Origin: Streptomyces sp. Q6
Lineage (GTDB): Bacteria > Actinomycetota > Actinomycetes > Streptomycetales > Streptomycetaceae
Reading direction: 5' to 3'
DNA: 64,000 bases
Assembly (NCBI RefSeq): GCF_036967205.1
Contig: NZ_CP146023.1
Span: forward strand, 62,001-126,000
Positions 52,865 to 61,648 of the stretch are shown piece by piece. The position numbers were made by a program, and so were the translations under genes. Position 1 is the first letter of the stretch; the number at the start of each line of letters is the position of its first letter. Below the pieces are notes generated by a model. The model made no database searches. It had not been told where the DNA came from and saw only the letters and a program-made list of their open reading frames with translations.

Positions 52865-52969
52865 CGGCAACGGCGGCGAACACCCCTGGTGTTCGCCGCC
52901 GTTGCCGTCAAATACTGCCGTCAGACGCTGAAGCGGCCCCACCGAATGGGCCCGGTGAGGCCGCTTCAG
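52865..52969. terminator. Two strong hairpins in succession
   Basis: The first (52865-52907) has 20 perfect pairs around a 3-base loop. The second (52928-52969) has an 11-pair stem (CTGAAGCGGCC and complement) with an inner CACCG/CGGTG stem. No intact gene ends at either. They may be bidirectional terminators or structured replication or transfer sites, given the nearby repeats. Confidence 0.55.
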
Positions 52970-53109
52970 AGCCACGTTTTAGGGACTCCGCCGCCGGATT
53001 AGTAGTATCAAAGCTCGGAGCGAGCCGCAGAGAGCTCAATTTCCCCGGTCGAATATTCGCACAAGACCTTCAACGCCAGGCCTCCGCCATTTCCCTATGG
53101 CCAGCGGTC

Positions 53110-53131
53110 GCCAGCCGGCCTGCCGGCTGGC
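53110..53131. terminator. Hairpin downstream of the toxin gene
   Basis: GCCAGCCGGC and GCCGGCTGGC with a 2-base loop, 166 bases past the end of the minus-strand gene at 53297. Confidence 0.4.
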
Positions 53132-53296
53132 TGGCGCTCTGTGCCTGCTCGCGAACTGTCACGGCCCTCACCCTGATGACCGGTGCCGCACACCGTAACC
53201 CGGGCCGCTGGCACCAGCCATCTCCAAATGCGCACCAGGCCCGCAACGCGGCCCCATGCATGCACAAATAAGTCCGCAGCTCTAGGGAATAGGGAT

Positions 53297-54253
53297 TCAG
53301 AGCTCTGTGTGCCACCAGTCGCCGACGGCATTGACCTGCGAGGGGTCACCTATGACCATCCGGACACGCGAGTTTAGTTGCGAACTGCTGGAAATTGTCC
53401 CAGCGTTAGGGCCCACGTAGACCGGCGCAGGATTACGCCCAGCCTGCAGATTTCGGGCATAATTGGAAAGTTGCGACCAGTCATTTTCCAATTCTTGCTG
53501 CCTCAACGGAAGCGACGGGTAGTAGGTGCTCGAGTTACGCATGATGTCAACCATGACTCCGTACACGTCCCAGAATCGCACAGCCTCTGACGTGTACTGG
53601 ATCAGGAATAGCAGAGAGGTCGCTGTACTGCTACCGTCGCCACCGTATTGCAGCTGATAGGCGTGGTTGTACAGCAGACTGTAAGAGAAGGGCAGGTTCG
53701 CTCTCGAGTACCCGTTCGCATGCTGCACAATGTCGTTGTAGTGGGACGTGAAGCTCAGCGTGCGGACCTGCCCAAGCGGAGGCAGCAAGCCGCCATCAGG
53801 ACCACGACTGAGATTCTCCATGACCTCGCCGAGGTTGTAATCGGAGTCAGCGAACTGCCACGTATCACCGTTGTGGGTGGTAAAGCCACGCAGGTAAAGG
53901 TTGTTCGGCGTGAACCACAGGCGCAGCTCCTCGCCATTAAAGTTCAAATCCGCACGGATTAGCGAGTCACCTCTGCCGGCTGTTTGAGTGGCGGCTATCC
54001 CGTTCCACCAGTAGTGCCCTGCAGCGTTTTGCAGGCTTGAAATGAACCCGCCGTACTGACTGGCTGGCGTATTACCAGTTCCGGTCAAGCTGTACCAGAC
54101 GTGCGAGATCCTTCCTTCCGGCGTGTCTGCCTTCGCGGGGCTGACTCCCGTAAAAAGAGCCACGAGAGTGACAGCAAAGACACTGAGCGCAGAAAGAAGG
54201 CTTACACGTCTATGTCGCCCCTGGCTCCGCAGGGCGAATCCCTCAGAAGACAT
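53297..54253 (-). CDS. Secreted ribosome-inactivating protein (rRNA N-glycosidase)
   Basis: 318 residues, ATG at 54253 with GGAG six bases upstream. A signal peptide ends near residue 42 (VALFTGVSPAKA). The mature protein has the RIP plan: an Arg/Tyr strand RLWFTPNNLYLRGFTTHNG with a candidate active-site Tyr near 120, FSYSLLYNHAYQLQYGG, and the active-site helix LLFLIQYTSEAVRFWDV with Glu 223 and Arg 226 as in ricin A and Shiga toxin. A Trp follows the Arg two residues on. Such enzymes remove one adenine from the sarcin-ricin loop and stop translation. Streptomyces RIPs are known but rare. Lower GC than the neighbours suggests transfer. It stands alone; a 64-codon frame overlapping its start is weak. 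Confidence 0.75.
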   Translation of the reverse strand: MSSEGFALRSQGRHRRVSLLSALSVFAVTLVALFTGVSPAKADTPEGRISHVWYSLTGTGNTPASQYGGFISSLQNAAGHYWWNGIAATQTAGRGDSLIRADLNFNGEELRLWFTPNNLYLRGFTTHNGDTWQFADSDYNLGEVMENLSRGPDGGLLPPLGQVRTLSFTSHYNDIVQHANGYSRANLPFSYSLLYNHAYQLQYGGDGSSTATSLLFLIQYTSEAVRFWDVYGVMVDIMRNSSTYYPSLPLRQQELENDWSQLSNYARNLQAGRNPAPVYVGPNAGTISSSSQLNSRVRMVIGDPSQVNAVGDWWHTEL

Positions 54254-54575
54254 TGAATACTCCTCCAGGCTGATGAGTCAATGGGAGTAGTGTCCAGGTG
54301 CATACATCGTGGGCACTCTCACCAGAATCGCCTGAGATGACCACACAGGCATCGGTCAAATGACTGAACGTTCTCAGTGCGGCCAGGCCCAGTGAAACTC
54401 TGTCTGTTGCGTACGTCTCCCCCCCCTGGCGGGCCATGAAGACAAGGAGTGTTAACGGTGTTGGAGACCTCCTGGTACCGCAAGGGCCGGATGGACGAGT
54501 CCGAGTTCCGCTCGGTCACCGACCAATTGGCCCAGTCCGGTCTGACCGTCGAGTACCCGGGGCTGGGGAGCTCAC
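54254..54575. other. Promoter region of toxin gene and gene scrap
   Basis: It should hold the promoter of the minus-strand toxin gene. Near its end the plus strand reads VLETSWYRKGRMDESEFRSV before frameshift and is probably part of decayed coding DNA. Confidence 0.3.
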
Positions 54576-55150
54576 GTGTTGCAGGGTGCGCCCGAGGCGC
54601 TACGTGACACCTACGAGGAGGAGCGGCTCCCGATCGCAGCCGACGTGCTGAACCTGTCCTTTGAACTCATCGCCAAGCGCGTTCGAGGCGCGGTGCCGGG
54701 TGAAGGGCAGGGCTCCGACACGCTACAGCTCAAGGTGCGCTATCCCGTCAGTTCACTCAACGGATCCGCTCGCAGCGAGCACGCCCATCTTCAGGCCGGC
54801 GACCGCGCACCGGATTAACTGGCGTATATGCCGGACGGAGCAGCCGCACGGCTCTTCGACCTCTTCCGCGGGACACACCACCGTACTGGCCTTCGGTGCA
54901 CAGAATTCGAAGGTCGCGAACGCGCACGTCCACCGCTTTCCGGAACACCTCAAGCCCGCCACTCTGCTCCCGGCCGAGGCGTCCACCGCCGATGCCGCGC
55001 CCTCCCACTTCACCGACCACGAGGACCGGGGCACACCAGGACTACGGCGCCGACGGCGACACCTTGTTTGTCATCCAGCCGGACGGTTACGTCGCCCTGC
55101 GCGGCACCGACCCGGACCAGATCGACGTCCTTGCTATCTTCGCCGCTTCC
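54576..55150 (+). pseudogene. FAD-dependent aromatic monooxygenase, 3' remnant
   Basis: Pieces in three frames make one C-terminal domain: LQGAPEALRDTYEEERLPIA, ADVLNLSFELIAKRV, then GAAARLFDLFRGTHH, TTVLAFGAQNSKVANAHVHR and, after another shift, YGADGDTLFVIQPDGYVALR. This is the thioredoxin-like end of PheA/TfdB-type flavin monooxygenases. The FAD-binding N-terminus is gone, and there are at least two frameshifts. Dead gene. Confidence 0.7.
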
Positions 55151-55294
55151 TCCCCGCATTGGACACCAGCCGTTGTCGGTGACCCCGGGGCGGCCGGGCA
55201 CGCCCAGGCCAGCCGGGGTCCTGGTGGAAGCGGTTGCCGAGTGCGAAGCGGGGTCCAACGACGAACCGGGTGCGCGACGGTGACAAGGGGAACG

Positions 55295-56221
55295 TCACAA
55301 TATGTGAGGGGCCTTGCTGCCGGCGGCGAGCACGGTCCGGGGCAGTAGGTCGACGAGTTCGTCGTACGACCACGGACCGTCCTGCTCGTCCCGGAAGATC
55401 GTCCGTGTCTCGACGGGGTGGCTGTAGATGCCGATCTTGCCTCCACCGGCCCGGAAGACGCAGCCCGTTACTTCGGCTGCCGCGTCGGAGGCCAGGTAGA
55501 CGACGATCGGTGCGACCAGATCTGCGTCGGCCCGTGCTTCCTTGGCCTTTGCCCGGCGCGCGCTCATGGCACCTGAGGCAACCAGCGCGGCATCACGCTG
55601 CTGAGCGTCCGCAGTCATCCTCGTCAGGGCGAACGGCGCGAGGGCGTTGACCGTGATGCCGTCGCCGTTGAGTTCCCACGCCAGCTCGTAGGTCAAGCTC
55701 ACGACGCCGCCCTTGGAGGACGCGTACTCGGCGTTGCCGATCGGCGCCGCCCACTGGTTGGAGCAGGTGTTGAGGATGCGACCACCGCCGTGCTCCCGCA
55801 TTACCGGGATCGCGCTGCGGCACATCGCGAAGGTGCCTTTGAAGTTGGTGTCGATGGTCAGGTCGAAGTCCTCCTCCGTCACCTCTTCGATCTTGTGCTG
55901 CCGCACGATCGCCGCGTTGTTGACCAGAATGTCGAGCCGTCCGAACTGCTCGACAGCGGTCGCGACCACGCGGCCGGCGCCCTCCCAGTCCGCCACAGAT
56001 TCGTAGCTGGCCACCGCTTCGCCACCCTGGGCGCGGATGAACTCGACCACCTCGTCGGCCGGGCCCTGGGCGGCCCCGTGGCCGTCAGCGCGTACACCGA
56101 CATCGTTGACGACGACCTTCGCCCCGGCGGCCGCGAGCGCGATCGCCTCGCCCCGGCCGATGCCACGTCCGGCACCGGTCACGATGGCCACGCGGCCGTC
56201 CAGGGGTCCTCGTTCCGTCAT
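55295..56221 (-). CDS. Short-chain dehydrogenase 1
   Basis: 308 residues, ATG at 56221 with AAGGAGGAA upstream. Classical SDR: cofactor loop VTGAGRGIGRGEAIALAAAG (TGxxxGxG), NDVGVRADGHG, catalytic NNAAI, Ser in NTCSNQ, and YASSK with the Tyr and Lys in place. The long insert after NDVG and the C-terminal extension (about 255-308) resemble the dehydrogenase part of multifunctional enzyme type 2/HSD17B4, which oxidises 3-hydroxyacyl-CoA. The substrate is therefore likely an acyl-CoA. Divergent from the PEP mutase-like gene across 499 bases. Confidence 0.8.
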   Translation of the reverse strand: MTERGPLDGRVAIVTGAGRGIGRGEAIALAAAGAKVVVNDVGVRADGHGAAQGPADEVVEFIRAQGGEAVASYESVADWEGAGRVVATAVEQFGRLDILVNNAAIVRQHKIEEVTEEDFDLTIDTNFKGTFAMCRSAIPVMREHGGGRILNTCSNQWAAPIGNAEYASSKGGVVSLTYELAWELNGDGITVNALAPFALTRMTADAQQRDAALVASGAMSARRAKAKEARADADLVAPIVVYLASDAAAEVTGCVFRAGGGKIGIYSHPVETRTIFRDEQDGPWSYDELVDLLPRTVLAAGSKAPHIL

Positions 56222-56720
56222 GACTTCCTCCTTGCACGAGATGATGGTTCGCGCGCTCTTCGAAGGCTTCAGCGCGCAGCGCCTGGGGTCAGCGCGGTGT
56301 TGCACGCGCCGATGAGCGTGAACCGGTCCGCCGACCGAGGCGGTCGCCTCTGGTGCGCCGGGGGGATCGGGAGCAGAGTCTCGGTGGGCTGCCGGGTGTT
56401 CGGCAACGGTCCGCGGTAGATGACGGGCCGGCTCTGCGTTCCACGAGAACTGATATGCCGTCAGCAGTCTGCCACGGCGCCGACCGAGGCGGTCACGAAG
56501 TTCGCTCGGGATATGTGTGTCGCGGCAGCGACGTGGGTTTCGGCGGGAGGGCCTCGATGAGTCACGTCACTTTTCACACGTTCAGTGTAGTCAAGTAAAC
56601 ACAACAAGTCTACAGTTGCATACATGACGGGTCGCAAGTCTCTGCGAATGACCGTCCACTCAGCAGGTGTGTGTTCGGCGGTGCGTCGGACTGCCCGTAC
56701 GAGAAGGATGTGAGTGTGAG
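56222..56720. promoter_or_regulatory. Divergent promoter region
   Basis: Lies between dehydrogenase 1 (minus) and the PEP mutase-like gene (plus). The AT-rich part at about 56570-56630 contains TGTAGTC and, 15 bases on, GTCTACA, arms of an imperfect inverted repeat. The half-site GTCTAC also occurs in the operator-like repeat at 58735. Confidence 0.45.
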
Positions 56721-57584
56721 ATGGACAGCCTGGCACGTGCGGCGTTCCGCAGGCGTGTGGAGAACGAGGGTCCCCTGATGATCCCGCACTGCCCGGACGC
56801 GCTGACTGCCCGCCTGTGTGAGGAACTGGGCTTCGACGGTGGATACCTCGGTGGAGGTGGTATCGGTCTGTCCCTCGCCGTCTCCGAGGCGCTGCTGACG
56901 ACGACGGAACTGGCCCAGACGGCGGCGGCCATCCGCCGGCGTTCGACGCTGCCCCTGGTGGTGGACGGCGGAGTCGGTTTCGGTGACGCCGTGCATGTGA
57001 CCCGCATGGTGTGGGATCTGGAGTCCGCCGGTGTCCATGCCATCGAGCTGGAGGACCAGGTGGCGCCCAAACGGGCCAGCCATCACCGCCATGTGGAGCA
57101 TCTGGTGCCAGTCGAGGTGATGTCGGGGAAGATCAAGGCCGCGGTGACGGCCCGCCAGGACCCGGACCTGCTGCTCATCGCCCGCACCGGTGCGGTCCAG
57201 AACGAGAGCTTCGATGCGGCCATCGAGCGCTGCGAGGCGTACTTCGCCGCGGGCGCCGACGCCGTCATGCTGCTCCCGGAGAGCGCCGAGCAGAGGGCTG
57301 CCGCACCGCGGCGCCTGTCCGGCCCCGTGGCTTTGCTGACGTCGTTCGACCTGCACACACCGCGGCAGTGGGAAGAATTCGGGTACTCACTGGTGATCGA
57401 CCCGGTCACCGGGCAGACTGCCGCTTTCAGCGCGTTGCGGGACGCCTACCGGCAACAGCGGTCTGGACGGCTGAGTGGCCGACCCGCGGCCGAGGTCTTC
57501 GCCCTCTTCGAGCAGATGCAGGATCTCGCCGGGTTCGAGGACCTGTACAACATTGAGCGCGCCACGACAGAGCCGGGCACCTGA
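56721..57584 (+). CDS. PEP mutase / isocitrate lyase-type enzyme
   Basis: 287 residues, ATG at 56721. TIM-barrel features: IPHCPDALTARLCEELGFDG, SEALLTTTELAQTAAAI, LPLVVDGGVGFGDAVHVTRM, ELEDQVAPKRASHHRH and LLLIARTGAVQNESFDAAIE. The catalytic-loop Cys of true lyases (KKCGH) is replaced by KRASHH, and the second metal Asp after VVD is Gly. It is therefore probably not an isocitrate lyase; an oxaloacetate or phosphonopyruvate-type hydrolase or decarboxylase is likelier. A hairpin overlaps its stop codon. Confidence 0.75.
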   Translation: MDSLARAAFRRRVENEGPLMIPHCPDALTARLCEELGFDGGYLGGGGIGLSLAVSEALLTTTELAQTAAAIRRRSTLPLVVDGGVGFGDAVHVTRMVWDLESAGVHAIELEDQVAPKRASHHRHVEHLVPVEVMSGKIKAAVTARQDPDLLLIARTGAVQNESFDAAIERCEAYFAAGADAVMLLPESAEQRAAAPRRLSGPVALLTSFDLHTPRQWEEFGYSLVIDPVTGQTAAFSALRDAYRQQRSGRLSGRPAAEVFALFEQMQDLAGFEDLYNIERATTEPGT

Positions 57585-57593
57585 GGTGCCCGG
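57573..57593 (+). terminator. Hairpin overlapping stop codon
   Basis: CCGGGCACC, TGA and GGTGCCCGG: nine pairs with the stop codon itself as the loop. Confidence 0.6.
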
Positions 57594-57865
57594 CGGGTGA
57601 ACGGCAAAGGTGCCCGATGAGAGTGACCGGCCGAGGTGGTCCTGGTTGGGGTGGCGGAGGGGGTTTGCGGTGGGGCGAACCCCGGATCACGGCCGCCCCC
57701 ACCGGCGGGCCGCACAGGAGGCAAGGACCGCGCGCGGTGTATAGGGGCTGCGAACCAGGCTTCTGATACCTCGGACGAGGAGCATCGCGAAAGGGGAAGC
57801 ACGGAGCACCGGTGCGGGTGCCGTTCGGCGTTCGCACCGGTGTCGGTCGTGCGGGAGTGTGCGGT

Positions 57866-58666
57866 TCAGAAGGCGGAGCGAATGAGACCGCCGTCCACAC
57901 GGATCGTGGCTCCGCTGATGTACTGCGCGTACTCGCTGCACAGGTAGGCGACGGCGCCGGCGATCTCGTCGGGGTTGCCGAAGCGCTCTTGGTCATTGGG
58001 GATCAGAGCGTTGACCGCGTTGGGCTGGATCTCTTCCCATGTGTTGCCCCAGCCACGGGCCGGACCGATCTCCGTGACGAGTTCCTTGGTGGCCTCGACG
58101 AGGATGGCCCCCGGGGAGACGACGTTGGAGGTGACCCCGGTGCCCTTGAGTTCGCGGGCGAGGGACACGGTCAGGTTGTGGCGAGCCGCGAGGGTGGCGT
58201 TGTACTGCGGGTGGGTGTTCATCGGCTGGGAGGCGAGGCCGCCGCCAATGGTGATGACGCGGCCCCAGCCGCGTTCACGCATCGCCGGCACGAGGTGCTG
58301 GATCATACGGACGCCGGAAACAACGTTGATGTTGTAGGTGTCGCGCCACTCGTCCGGTGTCGCCTCGGCCCAGGACAGGTGCCGGTAGAAGCCCGCGTTG
58401 TTGACGAGGATGTCGACGGGGCCGTCAGCAGAGGCGGCGCGGGCGACCTCCGCGGCAACCGCATCGTCCGCCAGGTCGCCGAAGACCGTGGTCGCGGTGC
58501 CACCCGCGTCACGAATGTCCTGCGCGACCTTCTCGGTACGGTCCTTGTCGCGGCCGTGGACCACGACCGCCGCGCCCTCGGCTGCCAGCAGCTTGGCGGT
58601 GGCCTCACCCAGTCCGGCGCTCGAACCGGTGATGAGCGCGCGCCGTCCGTTCAGATTCAGCTCCAT
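57866..58666 (-). CDS. Short-chain dehydrogenase 2, lacking the catalytic Lys
   Basis: 266 residues, ATG at 58666 with GAGGGA upstream. Rossmann features: ALITGSSAGLGEATAKLLAA, VVVHGRDKDR (a likely NADP preference from the Arg after the second strand), ILVNNAGFY, the Ser-position strand RVITIGGGLASQ and PQYNATLAARHNLTVSLARE. The conserved YxxxK is YNATL, so the Lys is Leu; the Ser is also Gly or displaced. The C-terminus ISGATIRVDGGLIRSAF is normal. It may use another base or bind without catalysis. It is paralogous to, and 126 bases downstream of, the gene at 58793. Confidence 0.75.
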   Translation of the reverse strand: MELNLNGRRALITGSSAGLGEATAKLLAAEGAAVVVHGRDKDRTEKVAQDIRDAGGTATTVFGDLADDAVAAEVARAASADGPVDILVNNAGFYRHLSWAEATPDEWRDTYNINVVSGVRMIQHLVPAMRERGWGRVITIGGGLASQPMNTHPQYNATLAARHNLTVSLARELKGTGVTSNVVSPGAILVEATKELVTEIGPARGWGNTWEEIQPNAVNALIPNDQERFGNPDEIAGAVAYLCSEYAQYISGATIRVDGGLIRSAF

Positions 58667-58734
58667 GGTTCTGTTCCCTCTCTCAGGCTTCACCGTGTCG
58701 GGGTGACCGGGAAGCATCTGCCACTAAGTATACG

Positions 58735-58759
58735 CCCGTAGACTTTTAATGTCTACGGG
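58735..58759. promoter_or_regulatory. Operator-like inverted repeat
   Basis: CCCGTAGAC and GTCTACGGG with the AT-rich spacer TTTTAAT, 69 bases upstream of dehydrogenase 2 and 34 bases past the end of dehydrogenase 3. Symmetry and spacing suit a dimeric regulator. Confidence 0.6.
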
Positions 58760-58792
58760 TGCAGACTTCCTCGCTCGGTCACGCCCGCCGCC

Positions 58793-59593
58793 TCAGTTCA
58801 CGTAGCGGATGGTTCCGCCGTCCACGCGCAGCGTGGCGCCGCTGATGTAGCCGGCAAGGGGGCTCGCCAGGAAGACCACCGCAGCGGCGATCTCCTCCGG
58901 CCGCCCGAACCGGTTGGCATCGTTCGGCACCCAGCTCTCTGCCGCCGCACGCTCGATCTCCTCCCAGGTGTCGCCCCAGCCATGGGCGGGAGCGATCCGC
59001 CACAACAGGCTGCGCACCGACTCGGTGAGAATCGCACCGGGCGCCACCGTGTTGGAGGTGATGCCACTGCCCTTCAGCTCGCGCGCCAGGGACACCGTGA
59101 GGTTGTGGCGAGCCGCGAGCGAAGCGTTGTAGTGGGGTTGCGCCGCCATGGGCTGAGCCCCCAGGCCGCCCCCGATCTGGATGACCCGGCCCCAGCCGGT
59201 CTCACGCATGTGCGGAACGAGACTCTGGATCATCCGCACGCCGGAGAGCACGTTGCTCTGGTACGTCTCCGCCCAGATCTCCGGGGTGGCATCCATCCAG
59301 CCGACCTGGTCGTACGCGCCGGCATTGTTGACGAGGATGTCGATCGTGCCGCCACTCAGCGCCGCCTCGGCCACAGCCGCAGCACCTTCGGGCGTGCTCA
59401 GGTCTCCGATCGCCGCTTCGGCTTGACCGTCGCCGTCCCTGATGCGGTCGGCCGTTCCCCTCGTGCGCTCCTCGTCGCGGCCGTGCACGACGACGGTGGC
59501 CCCCTCGCGAGCGAGGGCTTCGGCGATCGCCTGCCCCAGCCCGGCGCTCGAACCGGTCACCAGGGCCCGCTTTCCGGCCAGTTGCATATCCAT
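58793..59593 (-). CDS. Short-chain dehydrogenase 3, lacking the catalytic Lys
   Basis: 266 residues, ATG at 59593. It is the same length as, and closely similar along its length to, the product of 57866-58666: ALVTGSSAGLGQAIAEALAR, VVVHGRDEER, ILVNNAGAYDQVG, VIQIGGGLGAQ and PHYNASLAARHNLTVSLARE. Tyr is kept but Lys is again Leu (YNASL). The genes arose by tandem duplication and both have kept the change, so it predates the duplication and is probably tolerated or selected. Confidence 0.75.
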   Translation of the reverse strand: MDMQLAGKRALVTGSSAGLGQAIAEALAREGATVVVHGRDEERTRGTADRIRDGDGQAEAAIGDLSTPEGAAAVAEAALSGGTIDILVNNAGAYDQVGWMDATPEIWAETYQSNVLSGVRMIQSLVPHMRETGWGRVIQIGGGLGAQPMAAQPHYNASLAARHNLTVSLARELKGSGITSNTVAPGAILTESVRSLLWRIAPAHGWGDTWEEIERAAAESWVPNDANRFGRPEEIAAAVVFLASPLAGYISGATLRVDGGTIRYVN

Positions 59594-59979
59594 ACGTATG
59601 TCCTTGCTGTTGTGGTCACTCGATTCGGAGTGTGCACCCGGGCAGGCCGCGGAAGTCGTGTGCAAGGTGTGTCCGCAGAAGGAGCTTACGCGTGCGACAT
59701 GTGTTGCGGCGACCGCAAGAGGCCCCCCGGGGCAGTGAGCGCAGAGCGCGACAGCCGACGAAACGGCCCATCGGCGAATGGCGCTCCCCACGGGTGACGT
59801 AGCCCTGAAGGCGAAACATGTGTTCCGGTCGAGGTCGGACAACCGCCGCCCTCACAAACTGCCCCAAAGTGGAGGAAAGGCTCCATATTACCGAAGGTAG
59901 CCTTCCGCTTCAATTCGTGTTCCGCAGCCGCGGGCAGCGGGCCGTGTCCCGCGTCGCGTGAGCGGCGCCGCGCACACCC
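59594..59979. other. Intergenic region
   Basis: About 390 bases between dehydrogenase 3 and the exporter, with no credible gene. The part next to 59594 should contain the dehydrogenase promoter; an AT-rich patch lies near 59870-59920. Confidence 0.35.
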
Positions 59980-61401
59980 TCAGGACGCCTTGAGGGTGCG
60001 TGCTCCGGATGGGGTGATGGCGAGGAGGACAGCACCCAGGCCGAGCAGGGCGAAGGTGATGGTGTGCAGGCCGCCATCGGTGGCCCGGTCACCGAAGGAC
60101 AGGCTGATCAGGCTCGACGACAGCACGGCGCCCAGGTAGGTGAAGGTGCGCATGAGGCCGGCGGCGACACCCACGGCCTCGGCGGGCGCCTGTTGATACA
60201 GGGCGGACTGGTTCCCGATCACGCCCAGGCCCGAGACGATCCCGAACACCATGGTGATCAGCACCAGGACCCAGACCGGCGTGGTCGCGGTGAACAGCAG
60301 CAGACACGCCGGACCGACGACGGCCGCGGCGGCGGTGCAGTACAGGGCCGGGCGGACCAGGTTGCGCCGGGCGAAGGGCAGGGAGATGAGGGCGGCGAAC
60401 ACGGACATCGGCAGGATCAGCAGGCCGACGCCGATCGCGGACAGGCCCCGCGTCTCCTGCAGCCACTGGGTCAGGCCGTACAGGATGCAGTAGTTGAGCA
60501 GGAAGGTGAGGCAGACGCGCACATAGGTGGCGCTCAGCGCCCTGTTCCCGGCAAGCATGCGCACGTCGACGAACGGACTGTCGGCCTTGCGCTCGAACAT
60601 GATCAGGGTCGCGAGCAGCAACAGCGTGAGCGCGCACAGCGGCCAGCGCGGGTGGTGCAGGTCGTTGAGGAAGAACAGCAGGGACGCGATGGTGCCGGCG
60701 AACAGCACCATGCCTGGGATGTCGAGGGGGCCCGGGGGTGCGCTCCCCTCGGCGCGGGGTGGGTCGCGCGGCACCCAGGCGAGGGTCATCAGTACTCCGA
60801 GGACGACCAGGGGGACGTTGATGAAGAAGGTGATCCGCCAGCCGGCGGCCGCCGCCAGCAGGCCGCCCAGCGGTAGCCCGAGGGCCGAGGTGACCTGGGC
60901 GGCGATCGCCAGAGCGCCCAGCGTGCCGCCGGTCTCCGCCTCTGCGTGTTCAGAGGCCCACCGCCGCACGATCACCATCGCGGTCGGATAGCCGGCCGAG
61001 GTGCCGATCCCGAGGATGACGCGGGCGGCCACCAGGGTGGGCAGGTTCGGCGCCACGGTTCCCAGCGCTCCGCCGACCCCCACCAGGATCAGCCCGGCCA
61101 CGAACACGCGGCGCGGGCCCAGGCGTTCGGCCAGCCGCCCCATGGTGGGCTGCCCGATGGCACTGGCGAGGTAGAGGGTCGACACCAGCCAGATGGTGGA
61201 TGCCGCGCCGACGTGGAAGGTGTGGCCGATGGCGATGAGTGTCGTCGCAATGATCGAGCTGTTGATCGGGTTCAGTGACGAACCAAGCATCAGGGGAAGG
61301 GCGAACCGCCAGCCGGGGCCCGCGGCCTCGCCCCCTCCCCGTGGGCGCCCTTGCGCCTTTGCCACCGCGCGACAAGCAGCTGTTGCCTTGCGTATGTCCA
61401 T
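59980..61401 (-). CDS. MFS drug exporter (14-helix type)
   Basis: 473 residues, ATG at 61401. Twelve to fourteen hydrophobic segments are seen, starting near 33 (FALPLMLGSSLNPINSSIIA). Motif A is GRLAERLGPRRVFVAGLILV; the helix-4 Arg lies in ARVILGIGTSAGYPTAMVIV, and motif C-like sequence in LGLPLGGLLAAAAGW. Proton-driven export of toxic compounds is likely. A double palindrome starts 12 bases upstream of the start codon and matches the one before the MarR gene, so it is probably repressed by that regulator. Confidence 0.85.
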   Translation of the reverse strand: MDIRKATAACRAVAKAQGRPRGGGEAAGPGWRFALPLMLGSSLNPINSSIIATTLIAIGHTFHVGAASTIWLVSTLYLASAIGQPTMGRLAERLGPRRVFVAGLILVGVGGALGTVAPNLPTLVAARVILGIGTSAGYPTAMVIVRRWASEHAEAETGGTLGALAIAAQVTSALGLPLGGLLAAAAGWRITFFINVPLVVLGVLMTLAWVPRDPPRAEGSAPPGPLDIPGMVLFAGTIASLLFFLNDLHHPRWPLCALTLLLLATLIMFERKADSPFVDVRMLAGNRALSATYVRVCLTFLLNYCILYGLTQWLQETRGLSAIGVGLLILPMSVFAALISLPFARRNLVRPALYCTAAAAVVGPACLLLFTATTPVWVLVLITMVFGIVSGLGVIGNQSALYQQAPAEAVGVAAGLMRTFTYLGAVLSSSLISLSFGDRATDGGLHTITFALLGLGAVLLAITPSGARTLKAS

Positions 61402-61412
61402 GTGTCAATAGT

Positions 61413-61438
61413 ACAGGCAACCTGAACAGGTGACCTGT
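61413..61438. promoter_or_regulatory. MarR operator pair before exporter
   Basis: ACAGGCAACCTGA (61413-61425) and ACAGGTGACCTGT (61426-61438, a perfect palindrome around one base) stand back to back just upstream of the exporter start. The same palindrome precedes the MarR gene. Confidence 0.7.
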
Positions 61439-61648
61439 ATATGTGTGACGGAGAATTTTTCGCTCACTCACACGACGGACGTGGGGTCGACACCACCTAT
61501 CGCTCCCACAAACAACGTCATGGCGGTCCATGGAGCGGGGTGAGCCGTGCTCCGGGCGTGCCTTGAAGCCGAAGGGACGTCAAGCGAGCCAAAGGACGTG
61601 AAGGCATACGAGGACGCAGCGCTGCGCTCTGACGTCAACGAACGTCGC

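Noticed and set aside
54243-54437. 64-codon frame overlapping the start of the ribosome-inactivating protein, considered as an immunity gene
   Set aside because: No ribosome site and no structural features; a toxin aimed at eukaryotic ribosomes may need no immunity protein.
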